DNA from: an uncultured Flammeovirgaceae bacterium
Lineage (GTDB): Bacteria > Bacteroidota > Bacteroidia > Cytophagales > Cyclobacteriaceae
NCBI GenBank assembly: GCA_937883755.1
Contig: CAKZYA010000032.1
Span: 78,824-142,823, forward strand
Direction of reading: 5' to 3'
DNA length: 64,000 bases
This document shows positions 18,167 through 28,100 of the stretch, piece by piece (position 1 is the stretch's first letter; every line of letters begins with the position of its first letter). The notes beneath the pieces are model-generated. The model was not told the origin of the DNA and ran no database searches. It was given only the letters and a program-made list of their open reading frames with translations. The position numbers and the translations under genes were made by a program.

Positions 18167-19429
18167 TTACTCAGAAAGTATTTCAATCTCTACCCGGATA
18201 TTATTCTTTGACAATTGTGAATCATCAGGGTAGAGCATTTTTTTGCCTCCCCAACCCTCGGTTTCAATTCGGTCGCCTGAAATTCCTTTATGTTCTAGAT
18301 AAGCTTTAATAGTTTCAGTTCGCAAGGCCGAAAGTTTAGTAGAGCTGACCCCCTTTTTCTTATGCTCCTTATTTTGAATCAGGTTAAAGAAGTTCTTGGA
18401 TTCTGGAGAAAATTCATAGATAAATCCTCGTCCTGTTCCGTTAGTATGCCCATGCAGTTTAATTCGCATACTAGGCTGTTCTTCCAATGTATTCACTAGT
18501 TGATCAATCTCGTAACGGGAGCGTTCCCGCATAACTGAAGAGTTTCCGTAAAAGTACGTGTTGTACATAACTTGGATGTCTCCTTTCTTAAGGCGCTGTA
18601 AAGGCATATTCATTACCAGCGTATCACCTTCGTAGTGGGTTAGTTGCCAGATTGAATCAGTTGAGGAGATATTTAGAGGAAGATCAAACTGAGTCTTTTG
18701 ATAACCTGCGGCGTAGGGAGTAATCTGAAGTGCGCTATCTAAGACTGTGGTTTTGTCTACAACAAATACATCACCAGTAGCAACCTCGCCTACACTCTTG
18801 GAGCGAGCACCTTCCACGACCTTTACCGATGAAGCTATGGGTTTTTCATCACTATATCGGAAGGTATTAAATTTGACATACATGGTTGGTCTCTGATTTA
18901 GATCCTTACTTTTGTTCTCCTGTATACTCTCTCGTTCCTCAAGTCCCATTACTTCAGTTGCAGGAATTACGGGATGGGCAGGGATAGGTTCAGTGATTTT
19001 TTGAACTACTTCTGGCTTTTGAACATCATCAGTATCTGGTGTAGTTTCTACTGTATTTACCACTTCAGTATCCTTAGCAACAAAGACCCAAGCATCGCTA
19101 AACTCTTCATATTCGCGTACTTCTTCATAGGCATTTCGTATCTGCTCGGCTGAAGATGAGGAGACTGTATATACGTAAAAATAACCCGAGTGCGGATAAA
19201 ATGCGTAATGGGCAGGCAGCCCCTTTTTTTCTACGTGGCTAGTGAATTTCTTAGCATTGTTTTCATATTCAAATACTCCAACTACTAAGTAAGTACCGGG
19301 TAGTATTATCTTAGGTTCTTCTTCATCGACAAAATGGCTAATCGGATAGGTTGAGCCGAAAGAAATAATACTGATTAAACTAATCAATAGTATCAGGATC
19401 ATCCGATGAAATCTAGGAATAATAGTCAT
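18167..19429 (-). CDS. OmpA-family protein with N-terminal SPOR-like domain
   Basis: 420 residues from the ATG at 19429; a TTG four codons upstream is a less likely start. A signal sequence (MILILLISLISIISFGS) is followed by about 75 residues resembling a SPOR fold (GTYLVVGVFEYENNAKKFTS, YFYVYTVSS), a central beta-rich segment, and a C-terminal OmpA-type peptidoglycan-binding domain (about 300-420; IKLHGHTNGTG, SALRTETIKAYLEHKGI, RIETEGWGGKKML, NIRVEIEIL). The combination suggests an outer-membrane protein bound to peptidoglycan, possibly at glycan strands lacking stem peptides. It is convergent with the DUF4302 gene, 30 bases apart. Confidence 0.8.
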   Translation of the reverse strand: MTIIPRFHRMILILLISLISIISFGSTYPISHFVDEEEPKIILPGTYLVVGVFEYENNAKKFTSHVEKKGLPAHYAFYPHSGYFYVYTVSSSSAEQIRNAYEEVREYEEFSDAWVFVAKDTEVVNTVETTPDTDDVQKPEVVQKITEPIPAHPVIPATEVMGLEERESIQENKSKDLNQRPTMYVKFNTFRYSDEKPIASSVKVVEGARSKSVGEVATGDVFVVDKTTVLDSALQITPYAAGYQKTQFDLPLNISSTDSIWQLTHYEGDTLVMNMPLQRLKKGDIQVMYNTYFYGNSSVMRERSRYEIDQLVNTLEEQPSMRIKLHGHTNGTGRGFIYEFSPESKNFFNLIQNKEHKKKGVSSTKLSALRTETIKAYLEHKGISGDRIETEGWGGKKMLYPDDSQLSKNNIRVEIEILSE

Positions 19430-19564
19430 GATAACAGACAATTGTTTTTATTTTCAGTGCAATTGAAACCCCAACCTTGTATTTTTACCATGCAAAAGTC
19501 AGATAAACCTGTCAGATGTAAGGAAAACTGACCAGTAGAAGGTAAAAAATTTAACTTTAAAAAT

Positions 19565-21262
19565 ATGAAAAATTACTTTTCTAATATTTTTTACTTCAAT
19601 CATTCATTGTTTAATATATTATTGGTATTAATTACGCTGGTACTAATTGCAGGGTGTAGCCCTGAAAAAGAAGAAAACAGGTTAAATTCTGTGCCAAATA
19701 AAGCCATTACTGGAGCTGACTTACGAGAACATATAAGCATGCTGGCTTCTGATGAATTTGGTGGGCGTATGCCTTTCACTGAAGGGGAAAAGAAAACCAT
19801 CGAATATCTAGAAAATATATTCAATACTTTCGGGTTGGAACCTGGTAATGGTAACAGCTATTTTCAGGCAGTTCCTTTGGTAGAAATTGATGCACTTCCT
19901 CAAAAAATTATGAGTATTGCAGGAAAAGGAGAAACACTTGATCTTAATTATCGAGAAGACTTCGTAGCTCTGACCCGACGAGTGACTGATCGAGTAGAGG
20001 TAGAAAGTTCAGAACTGGTATTTTGTGGATTTGGTATTGTAGCTCCTGAGTACGGTTGGAACGACTACGAAGGGATAGATATGGCTGGAAAAACTGCCGT
20101 AGTGCTTGTAAATGACCCCGGGTTTGGCACTACCGATAGCACGCTCTTCAAAGGAAATACGATGACGTACTATGGTCGTTGGACCTATAAATACGAAGAA
20201 GCTGCCCGCCAAGGAGCTGAGGGAGTGATCATTATTCATAATACAGCTCCAGCCGGCTATGCTTGGAATGTGGTGCAGAGTAGCTGGACAGGGAAAGCGT
20301 TGTATTTAAAGTCAGAAGATGGTAATCAGTCAAGGTGTGCTTTTGAAGGCTGGGTTTCGCAGGCAATGGCTCGGCAAATGATGCAACTAGCAGGGATTGA
20401 AAACTACCTGGGGCAAGCCCGTAAATCTGACTTTCAACCGATCCCAATGGGGCTTTCAGTAAGTCTTTCTATGGAAATAGCTTATCAAGAAGCTACTTCT
20501 CAAAATGTAATTGCCAAACGAACCGGTAGTAAACGTCCTGATGAATACATTATTTATTCTGCTCATTGGGATCATATCGGGATTGGGAAACCAGTTGATG
20601 GAGACTCAATTTATAATGGGGCTTTAGACAATGCCAGTGGTACTGCTGCAATGCTCGAAATTGCTGATGCTTTTAGCCAATTAGAAGAAGCCCCGGAGCG
20701 TACGGTTATATTTCTGGCAGTGACTGCCGAGGAGCAGGGCTTGCTAGGTTCAGCCTACTATGCCGAAAACCCTATTTATCCGGTTAGTCAAACAGTAGCT
20801 AACATTAATATGGATGGTATTCATTTTCGAGGGGCAATGAAAGATCTGACAATTGTCGGCTACGGGCAGTCCGAACTAGATGAGTACGCGGAAGAAGCAG
20901 CTCAGGAGCAGGAACGTTACGTTATGCCTGACCCTAACGCTGAAAAGGGATATTTTTTCCGCTCTGACCATTTTAATTTTGCCAAAGTAGGTATTCCGGC
21001 TCTCTACGCTAGTGGAGAATACGAACAAGCTGAAAAAGGAGTGGAGTGGACCCAGGCTAAAATGGATGAGTGGACCCAGCGCGACTATCACCAACCCTCC
21101 GATGAGTACGTTGAGAGTGAATGGAATATGGCCGGTATGGTACAAGATGCTCAGTTGTTATTTAAAATAGGTTACCAACTTAGTAACGAGAAAACTTTTC
21201 CTGAATGGAAAGAAGGATCAGAGTTTAAATCTATCCGGGAGCAATCGCTCTTGAGTCGATAG
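19565..21262 (+). CDS. M28-family zinc aminopeptidase lipoprotein with PA domain
   Basis: 565 residues. The lipobox LVLIAGC is followed by SPEKEENR. The N-terminal helix carries HISMLASDEFGGRMP, and a protease-associated insertion runs about 130-290. The M28 catalytic core has its zinc ligands in order: YSAHWDHIGIG (His, Asp), GALDNASGTAAMLE (bridging Asp), AVTAEEQGLLGS (catalytic Glu and ligand Glu), NINMDG (Asp) and FRSDHFNFAKVGIPAL (His). It would release N-terminal amino acids from peptides in the periplasm or at the surface. The gene is monocistronic. All expected catalytic residues are present. Confidence 0.92.
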   Translation: MKNYFSNIFYFNHSLFNILLVLITLVLIAGCSPEKEENRLNSVPNKAITGADLREHISMLASDEFGGRMPFTEGEKKTIEYLENIFNTFGLEPGNGNSYFQAVPLVEIDALPQKIMSIAGKGETLDLNYREDFVALTRRVTDRVEVESSELVFCGFGIVAPEYGWNDYEGIDMAGKTAVVLVNDPGFGTTDSTLFKGNTMTYYGRWTYKYEEAARQGAEGVIIIHNTAPAGYAWNVVQSSWTGKALYLKSEDGNQSRCAFEGWVSQAMARQMMQLAGIENYLGQARKSDFQPIPMGLSVSLSMEIAYQEATSQNVIAKRTGSKRPDEYIIYSAHWDHIGIGKPVDGDSIYNGALDNASGTAAMLEIADAFSQLEEAPERTVIFLAVTAEEQGLLGSAYYAENPIYPVSQTVANINMDGIHFRGAMKDLTIVGYGQSELDEYAEEAAQEQERYVMPDPNAEKGYFFRSDHFNFAKVGIPALYASGEYEQAEKGVEWTQAKMDEWTQRDYHQPSDEYVESEWNMAGMVQDAQLLFKIGYQLSNEKTFPEWKEGSEFKSIREQSLLSR

Positions 21263-21269
21263 CTAACAG

Positions 21270-21345
21270 TCACTAGTCTAATGTTCTCAAAGTTTAACTG
21301 TCGACCGTCAACTCAAAGCTGCAGACTATTTACTCACGTTGCTTG
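21270..21345. repeat. Possible degenerate dispersed repeat upstream of rpsA
   Basis: The stretch contains TTAACTGTCGACCGTCAACT and CTGCAGACT, built from short GTCGAC/GTCAAC/AGACT words similar in style to the repeat inside the SusD leader. It overlaps the rpsA promoter -33 region. Only one copy is in view, so the repeat nature is a suspicion. Confidence 0.25.
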
Positions 21346-21372
21346 CTGCAAAGCAGAAAATTCGTAATTTTG
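21343..21372 (+). promoter_or_regulatory. rpsA promoter, Bacteroidota type
   Basis: TTG at 21343-21345 is followed after exactly 19 bases by TAATTTTG at 21365-21372, a full match to the Bacteroidota consensus (-33 TTG, -7 TAnnTTTG). It lies 118 bases before the rpsA start codon, leaving a leader long enough for post-transcriptional control of S1. Confidence 0.75.
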
Positions 21373-21490
21373 CGGAACTTTTAGAATACCTTCTATCGTA
21401 AGGAAATTCTAGTATTTTACTATCATGTTTAATTAAACCACCTGGCTGATTGCTCTACGCTTGGGTGTGTACAAGAGCAAACTACATTTT

Positions 21491-23278
21491 ATGGCAGATA
21501 CGCAAGTACAAGAAGACTTTAATTGGGATCAGGTTGATACCAAAGGCTTTGGTGAAGATTATTCCGCAGAGGAAAAGGCCCGCATGGCCGAAATGTACGA
21601 CGATACCCTTACTCAAATTAATGAGAAAGAAGTGGTATCTGGTACCATTGTAGGTATTAATGATCGTGACGTTATTTTAAACATTGGGTTTAAATCCGAT
21701 GGATTGGTTTCTATTTCTGAGTTCCGCGACCTGGAAGATATAAAGGTAGGAGATGAAGTAGAAGTTTACATCGAGGAACAAGAAGATAAGCGAGGTCAGC
21801 TTATTCTATCTCGCAAGAAAGCGAAGATTGTTCGGGCTTGGGAGAAAATCCAGCACGCATTAGATTTTGACGAAGTGATTGAAGGTACGGTGAAGCGTCG
21901 TACTAAGGGAGGGTTGATTTGTGATATCTATGGGGTAGAGGCCTTCTTACCCGGTTCGCAAATTGACGTGAAGCCTATTCGCGACTTCGACGTTTTTGTA
22001 GGGAAGAAGATGGAAGTGAAAGTTGTGAAGATTAACTACGCTAATGACAACGTAGTTGTTTCTCACAAGGTACTGATCGAGAAAGACCTAGAAGAGCAGA
22101 AAGCTCGTATCCTCAACAACCTAGAAAAAGGACAAGTACTCGAGGGAGTTATAAAGAATATGACCAACTTTGGGGTATTTATCGATTTGGGTGGAGTGGA
22201 CGGACTTCTACATATTACTGATATTTCTTGGGGGCGCATCAACCACCCTGAAGAAGTATTGAATCTGGATGAGAAGGTAAACATCGTAGTGCTGGATTTT
22301 GATGATGAGAAGAAGCGGATTTCGCTAGGAATGAAGCAACTTACTCCACATCCGTGGGATTCGCTTGCTGAAGAAATTCAGGTAGGTAGTAAGGTACATG
22401 GAAAGATTGTTAATGTAGCTGATTACGGTGCGTTCCTAGAAATTATGCCAGGTGTGGAAGGGCTAATCCACGTGTCTGAGATGTCATGGTCACAACACCT
22501 GCGTAATCCTCAGGACTTTATTAATATTGGTGATGAGCTAGATGCCGTAGTGCTGACCTTAGATCGTGAAGAGCGAAAAATGTCGCTCGGCATTAAGCAG
22601 CTTACGGAAGATCCATGGACGAAGAATGACGTACTGACCAAATACGCTATTGGTACCACCCACAGCGGTATTGTGCGTAATCTGACCAACTTTGGTTTGT
22701 TCTTAGAACTAGAAGAAGGTATTGACGGATTGGTGCACGTTTCTGACCTGAGCTGGACGAAAAAGATCAAGCATCCTTCGGAATTTGTAAAAGTTGGTGA
22801 AGAGTTGCAAGTAAAGGTACTTGAGCTAGATGTAGACAATCGTCGTCTGGCACTTGGGCACAAGCAGCTAGAAGAAAACCCTTGGGATACTTTTGCCGAT
22901 CTATTCCCAGTTGGTTCAGTCCATAAAGGTACCATCACCACTAAGATGGATAAAGGTGCTTTGGTTGAACTTCAGTACGGAATTGAAGGCTTTTCAGGTA
23001 ATAAGCACTTAGTTAAAGAAGATGGTACTGAGCCAGAGACTGGCGAAGCACTAGACTTCCGAGTAGTTGACTTTTCTAAAGACGATAAGCGGATTGTACT
23101 TTCACATACAGCGACCTATCGGGAAGTTGAGGCTAAGAAGGCTACTACCAAATCCACTCGATCAGCTTCTTCCTCAAGTAGCAGCCCTAATGATGCAGAA
23201 CGCTCTACATTAGGCGATTTGGAAGCTTTATCTAATCTGAAAGAGCAGATGAAGCAGGACGAAAAGTCAAGCAAATAA
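21491..23278 (+). CDS. rpsA: 30S ribosomal protein S1
   Basis: 595 residues from the ATG at 21491 (MADTQVQEDFNWDQ); an upstream in-frame codon at 21461 is not needed. Six S1 RNA-binding repeats can be followed, including SGTIVGINDRDVILNIGFKS, LEGVIKNMTNFGVFIDLGG, HGKIVNVADYGAFLEIMPG and HSGIVRNLTNFGLFLELEEG, each closing with an RxxLGxKQL-type strand. The protein recruits mRNA to the 30S subunit. A Ser/Thr/Lys-rich tail follows the last repeat. It has its own promoter and is monocistronic, with a hairpin at 23296-23324 shortly after the stop. Confidence 0.96.
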   Translation: MADTQVQEDFNWDQVDTKGFGEDYSAEEKARMAEMYDDTLTQINEKEVVSGTIVGINDRDVILNIGFKSDGLVSISEFRDLEDIKVGDEVEVYIEEQEDKRGQLILSRKKAKIVRAWEKIQHALDFDEVIEGTVKRRTKGGLICDIYGVEAFLPGSQIDVKPIRDFDVFVGKKMEVKVVKINYANDNVVVSHKVLIEKDLEEQKARILNNLEKGQVLEGVIKNMTNFGVFIDLGGVDGLLHITDISWGRINHPEEVLNLDEKVNIVVLDFDDEKKRISLGMKQLTPHPWDSLAEEIQVGSKVHGKIVNVADYGAFLEIMPGVEGLIHVSEMSWSQHLRNPQDFINIGDELDAVVLTLDREERKMSLGIKQLTEDPWTKNDVLTKYAIGTTHSGIVRNLTNFGLFLELEEGIDGLVHVSDLSWTKKIKHPSEFVKVGEELQVKVLELDVDNRRLALGHKQLEENPWDTFADLFPVGSVHKGTITTKMDKGALVELQYGIEGFSGNKHLVKEDGTEPETGEALDFRVVDFSKDDKRIVLSHTATYREVEAKKATTKSTRSASSSSSSPNDAERSTLGDLEALSNLKEQMKQDEKSSK

Positions 23279-23295
23279 CTAGATAAAATGGTCTT

Positions 23296-23324
23296 AGCAG
23301 GAAGGGTTTTATTCCCTTTCTGCT
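23296..23324 (+). terminator. Hairpin after rpsA
   Basis: AGCAGGAAGGG (23296-23306) pairs with CCCTTTCTGCT (23314-23324) with one G-T wobble and a 7-base loop. Only TTGATG follows, so a T-run is weak; it may be a processing or stability hairpin rather than a strict terminator. Confidence 0.45.
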
Positions 23325-23362
23325 TTGATGAAGTACCGAAAACCTTTAGTTTTACGTTTTCT

Positions 23363-23433
23363 GGTAGCGTGGCCGAGTGGCTAGGCGGAGGTCTGCAAAA
23401 CCTCTCACAGCGGTTCGAATCCGCTCGCTACCT
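23363..23433 (+). tRNA. tRNA-Cys (GCA)
   Basis: The acceptor stem GGTAGCG (23363-23369) pairs with CGCTACC (23426-23432), discriminator T. The anticodon loop reads CTGCAAA, giving GCA. The T-loop is GGTTCGAATCC and the D-arm contains GAGTGGCTAGGC. The 3' CCA is not encoded. No integrase or attachment duplicate is seen at its 3' end. Confidence 0.95.
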
Positions 23434-23436
23434 CTT

Positions 23437-23463
23437 AAGCCCATAATTTTATGGGCTTTTTTT
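23437..23463 (+). terminator. Intrinsic terminator after tRNA-Cys
   Basis: AAGCCCATAA (23437-23446) pairs with TTATGGGCTT, followed by a run of T residues to 23463. It starts three bases past the discriminator of the tRNA. Confidence 0.85.
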
Positions 23464-23644
23464 AATCTATTTACGCAACAGTTCGCACTCAAGTCCTAAT
23501 AGTTGGTTCCATATTCCTCTTATTTATACTTTTTCTAAATTAGATTTAAGCACATAAGTGCCTGGACTAAGTAATTGATAATCAATTTATTAGTAGAAAA
23601 TAAATAAACATTACATGAGTGAAGCCAAATTGCTTCAAATGTGT

Positions 23645-23674
23645 TTGAATATAAGCATTCCCGTATTACTTTTG
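23645..23674 (+). promoter_or_regulatory. Promoter of the act respiratory operon, Bacteroidota type
   Basis: TTG at 23645-23647, 19-base spacer, TACTTTTG at 23667-23674: an exact match to TTG-N19-TAnnTTTG. It is 24 bases before the actA start codon, giving a very short leader. It is the only strict match upstream of the block, so it could drive much of the 18-kb respiratory gene set. Confidence 0.75.
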
Positions 23675-23698
23675 TGAGGATTTAAACAAGGGATTATA

Positions 23699-25051
23699 AT
23701 GAACGATTGTTGCTCAGATTTCCGAAAAATCACTTTTCTAACTTACCTTCTCCTACTACCAGCCTTTCTTGCGTTTTCTTGGACTGCCTCACTCGCTCAG
23801 GATGCAGCAGCTGACTCAACTGCCACTGAAGCATCAGGGGGAGGCGACGATGGAAGCGGAATACCCTCCAGTCCAGAAGCTATTGCTGAAGGCGAAAGTA
23901 TCTTTAATAATAACTGTACTGTCTGCCACGCCATCAATCAAGTGGTAGTCGGACCGGCGCTAGCAGGGGTAGAGAATCGTTGGGAAAACCTAGAGACGTT
24001 GGTTGCCTTTATAAGTAACTCTCAAAAAGTTATTCAAGGGGGTAACGAGTATGCCGTGAACTTGTATAATGAGTACAACAAAACGTTAATGCCTGCCTTC
24101 TCGGACTATTCCGATGAGCAAATTCTAAATATCGTTGGCTACATTAAGGCCGAAGCAGCTAAACCAGCTCAAGCCGAGACACCCACTGGTGGTGGCGGTG
24201 AAGGAGGCGAACAGGTTGTTAATGGCGGAGGCGGAATTCCGTCTGGCTATTTAACCGCTATTATTGTTGGTCTTCTCGTAGTACTAGTGCTTATCTTATT
24301 AGTATTAGTACTAATTATTTCGGTGCTAACCCGCTTCCTAAACCAGAAGCAAGATCTAGACGAAGCTGACCGGGAGGTTATCAACCAAAAAGTTGACGTT
24401 CAGAAAGTTGCCAAGAGTCGCCCGTTCATCGGGATCATGCTCTTTATCTTCTTGGCGATTACGGTGAAGTTAGTACTGGATGGTTTATACTCGGTAGGAG
24501 TACAGCAGGGTTATCAACCCAAGCAACCTATTCCATTCTCTCATGCTTTGCACGCTGGACAATACGAGATCGAGTGTCAGTATTGCCACACCGGGGTGAT
24601 GAAAGCAAAATCAGCTAATATCCCTTCCGCTAACATTTGTATGAACTGCCACCAGCAGATTAAAACTGAATCGCCGCAAATCCAGAAAATCTACGCAGCA
24701 ATAGACTTTGATCCTGAGACCCAAACCTACGGAGATAATCAGAAACCGATAGAGTGGGTGCGGATTCATAACTTGCCTGATCTCGCTTACTTCAATCATG
24801 CTCAGCACGTAAATGTGGGCGGTTTAGAGTGTCAGACCTGCCATGGTGAAATCCAGGAGATGGAGGTGGTGTATCAACAATCAGAACTAACTATGGGTTG
24901 GTGTATCAACTGCCACCGCGAAACCCAGGTGAATGCTGAAGACAACGCTTATTACGACAAACTACTAGAGCTACATAATACCGAAAACCCCAAAGAACCC
25001 ATGAAAGTGGAAGACATTGGTGGATTAGAGTGCTCTAAATGCCATTACTAA
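23699..25051 (+). CDS. actA: Alternative complex III subunit ActA: monoheme domain fused to pentaheme cytochrome c
   Basis: 450 residues with a signal peptide ending near SLAQ. A monoheme cytochrome c domain (about 55-155) contains CTVCH and a later LMPAFSDYSDEQI with the Met ligand. Two transmembrane helices follow (about 182-212 and 243-262). A periplasmic multiheme part carries five CxxCH motifs: CQYCH, CMNCH, CQTCH, CINCH and CSKCH. This pentaheme part transfers electrons from the ActB iron-sulfur chain. The fused monoheme domain may act as a tethered electron carrier toward cytochrome oxidase. It is the first gene of the act operon, 24 bases after a strong promoter. The family assignment is supported by the complete gene order that follows. 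Confidence 0.92.
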   Translation: MNDCCSDFRKITFLTYLLLLPAFLAFSWTASLAQDAAADSTATEASGGGDDGSGIPSSPEAIAEGESIFNNNCTVCHAINQVVVGPALAGVENRWENLETLVAFISNSQKVIQGGNEYAVNLYNEYNKTLMPAFSDYSDEQILNIVGYIKAEAAKPAQAETPTGGGGEGGEQVVNGGGGIPSGYLTAIIVGLLVVLVLILLVLVLIISVLTRFLNQKQDLDEADREVINQKVDVQKVAKSRPFIGIMLFIFLAITVKLVLDGLYSVGVQQGYQPKQPIPFSHALHAGQYEIECQYCHTGVMKAKSANIPSANICMNCHQQIKTESPQIQKIYAAIDFDPETQTYGDNQKPIEWVRIHNLPDLAYFNHAQHVNVGGLECQTCHGEIQEMEVVYQQSELTMGWCINCHRETQVNAEDNAYYDKLLELHNTENPKEPMKVEDIGGLECSKCHY

Positions 25052-25100
25052 TAAAGAGATACATTAATAAATACAAACGTCGCCTGACGGTTTCTTATTT

Positions 25101-28100
25101 ATGAAACAAACAAAAAAGCGATACTGGAAAGGGTTAGAAGAATTACGAAACGATCCTGAATTTGTAAAGCACGCTGATAAAGAGTTTCCGGAGTATTTAC
25201 CCATGGAAGCTCAGTCGGAGCGTGAAGTTTCTAATCCTCGCCGTGATTTTTTAAAGATGATGGGCTTTGGTATCAGTGTGGCTACCCTAGCTGCCTGCGA
25301 AGCACCCATCCGAAAAGCCATTCCCTACGTAGTAAAACCCGTTGATGTTGACCCATCAATCCCTAACTACTACGCTTCTACTTACATGGATGGCGGTGAT
25401 TATTGCAGTATCGTAGTAAAAACCCGCGAAGGTCGTCCGATAAAGATAGAAGGAAATAACCGCTCAGGCATTACCATGGGCGGAACTAATGCTCAGGTAC
25501 AAGCATCCGTGCTTTCGCTCTACGATAAGCAGCGGTTGCAAGGGCCTATGATGGGTGGTCAGGCTGCTTCTTGGAGTGACCTAGATAAAGATATTCGTCA
25601 GAAACTGAGTAAAGGTGGAGCAATGGCTTTGGTGAGCTACACTATTCTTAGCCCTACCACTCAAAAAGCTATCGATGAACTACTGGCAGCGTATCCTGGT
25701 ATGGAGCATGTACAGTATGATCCTATTTCTGCCGACGGAATTCTAGCTGCGAATCAGGCTTCTTTTGGTAAATCAGCCATTCCTGCCTATGATTTCGGTA
25801 AAGCTGATGTGATCGTAGGAGTTGGGGCTGATTTTCTAGGAACTTGGATTGCCCCTATTATATACTCCAAGCAGTATGCTAAAACTCGTAAAGTAAGTCA
25901 GCAAAAGAAAAATATGTCGCGACACTACCAGTTTGAGACGGCATTGTCGCTAACTGGGGCTAACGCTGATTATCGCTCGCAAATTAAACCTTCCCAAGAA
26001 GGTGCCGTAGTTGCTCAGCTATATAATCTGGTAGCTGCAAAAGCGGGAGGTACTCGGGTAAACGCACCTGAAGCTACCGATGTAAAATTCTTAGAAAAAG
26101 CTGCTAACGATCTACTGAGTGCCCGTGGGAAGTCATTGGTAGTATCGGGTTCTAATGACCCGGCGGTACAAGGCATGGTGAATGCCATCAATAACTTACT
26201 AGGTAACTATGGAGAAACCCTAGACATTGACAAGCCTGTACACTACCGAAAAGGAAATAACCAGGCGATGGAGCAAATGGCTCAGCGACTAGGGCAGGGG
26301 CAATTGAAAGGGGTGATTTTCTACAACTGTAATCCAGTTTATGATTTTCATCAGGGCGAGGTGATCGGTAGTGCCTTAGCAAACGCCGATATCAGTATTT
26401 CTACTTCCGATCGAATTGATGAAACTACGGCATTGGTATCTCACGTTGCTCCCGATCATCATTATTTAGAGTCTTGGAACGATGCCATGCCTCAGCAAGG
26501 GCAGTTGAGTTTAACTCAGCCTACCATTACCCCTATTTTTAATACTCGTCAAGCCCAAAGCTCATTCTTAACTTGGGCGGGTAGTACTGAGACTGACTAC
26601 TATACTTACTTACGTAATAACTGGCAAGCCACTGCTTACTCAGCGCAGAGCGGTACGGGTACCTTTGATATGTTCTGGGATAAGGCCCTGTACGACGGAG
26701 TTTTAGAGTTGTCAATATCTACACCATCAGCAGATATGAGTGCCGATGAAGCTACTGAAGAAATGATGGAAACGTCATTTATGGGTAATCCTGCTAGCCT
26801 TGCCTCTAGCATTAGCCAGAATTACGGTAGTACCGACAACGGTCTGGAAGTAGTATTCTATCAGAAAGTAGGAATTGGTAATGGGCGGCAGGCAAACAAT
26901 CCTTGGTTGCAAGAAATGCCAGATCCAATCTCTAAAGCCTGCTGGGATAACTACGTAGCGATTCCTCAGAGTATGGCGCGGGAGCTAGGTTTGAAAATGA
27001 GTGAAGGAAAAACTCGCAAAGCTAAAGTTGCAATCGGAGAGAAATCCATTGAACTTCCGGTGCTGGTTCAACCAGGTCAGGCTCCAGGCACGATCAGTAT
27101 TGCGCTAGGATACGGGCGAACCCAAGCCGGGAAAGTGGCTGATGGTCTCGGGCAGAATATATATCCTATGCTTTCCAAGGTAAACGGTCACGTGGCCTAC
27201 TATCAGACTGGGGTACAATTTGAATTGCTGGATGATGAGTACCGTATTGCCCAAACTCAGACGCACCAGACTTACATGGGGCGGGAGACGGTTATTCAGG
27301 ATGCACTACTGTCAGAATACAAAGAGAATCCTAAAGCTGGGCGATATGAGTTTAAAGTAGAAACTTACGAAGGGAAGAAAGATCCTGATGAGATTTCACT
27401 TTGGCAAGGGCATAAATATCCTAATCACCACTGGGTGATGGCTATTGACCTTAATAGCTGCATCGGATGTGGTGCCTGTACCGTTGCTTGTCAGGTAGAA
27501 AATAATGTTCCGGTCGTAGGTCGTCAGGAGGTGATCAACCGCCGAGATATGCACTGGATACGGATTGACCGCTACTATAGTAGTGATGAGGAGCTGGTAG
27601 ATGATCCGGATGCTACTAAATTGGAAATTGCTTCAGATAATCCGGAAGTGACTTTCCACCCCATGCTATGCCAGCAGTGTAATAATGCGCCTTGTGAAAC
27701 GGTATGTCCAGTAGCAGCCACTACTCACAGCACGGAAGGGTTAAACCAGATGACTTATAACCGCTGTATCGGAACCCGCTACTGTGCTAATAACTGTCCT
27801 TACAAAGTGCGTCGCTTTAACTGGTTTAAGTACCACGATAACAAACAGTTTAGCGATGTGAATATGGCTATGAACGATGATTTGGGTAAAATGGTACTGA
27901 ACCCGGATGTGACGGTGCGAGCTCGTGGAGTAATGGAAAAGTGTACGTTCTGCGTTCAGCGCATCCAGGCCGGAAAGCTGGAAGCTAAGAAAGCCGGACG
28001 ACGGCCGATTGATGGTGAAATCAATACCGCTTGCGCTGAATCTTGCCCTACTGAGGCAATCACCTTCGGAGACTATAATGACGAAAACAGTAGCATATCA

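Noticed and set aside
23363..23463. Integration site at tRNA-Cys
   Set aside because: No integrase gene and no repeat of the tRNA 3' end elsewhere in the window; the following genes are core respiratory genes.
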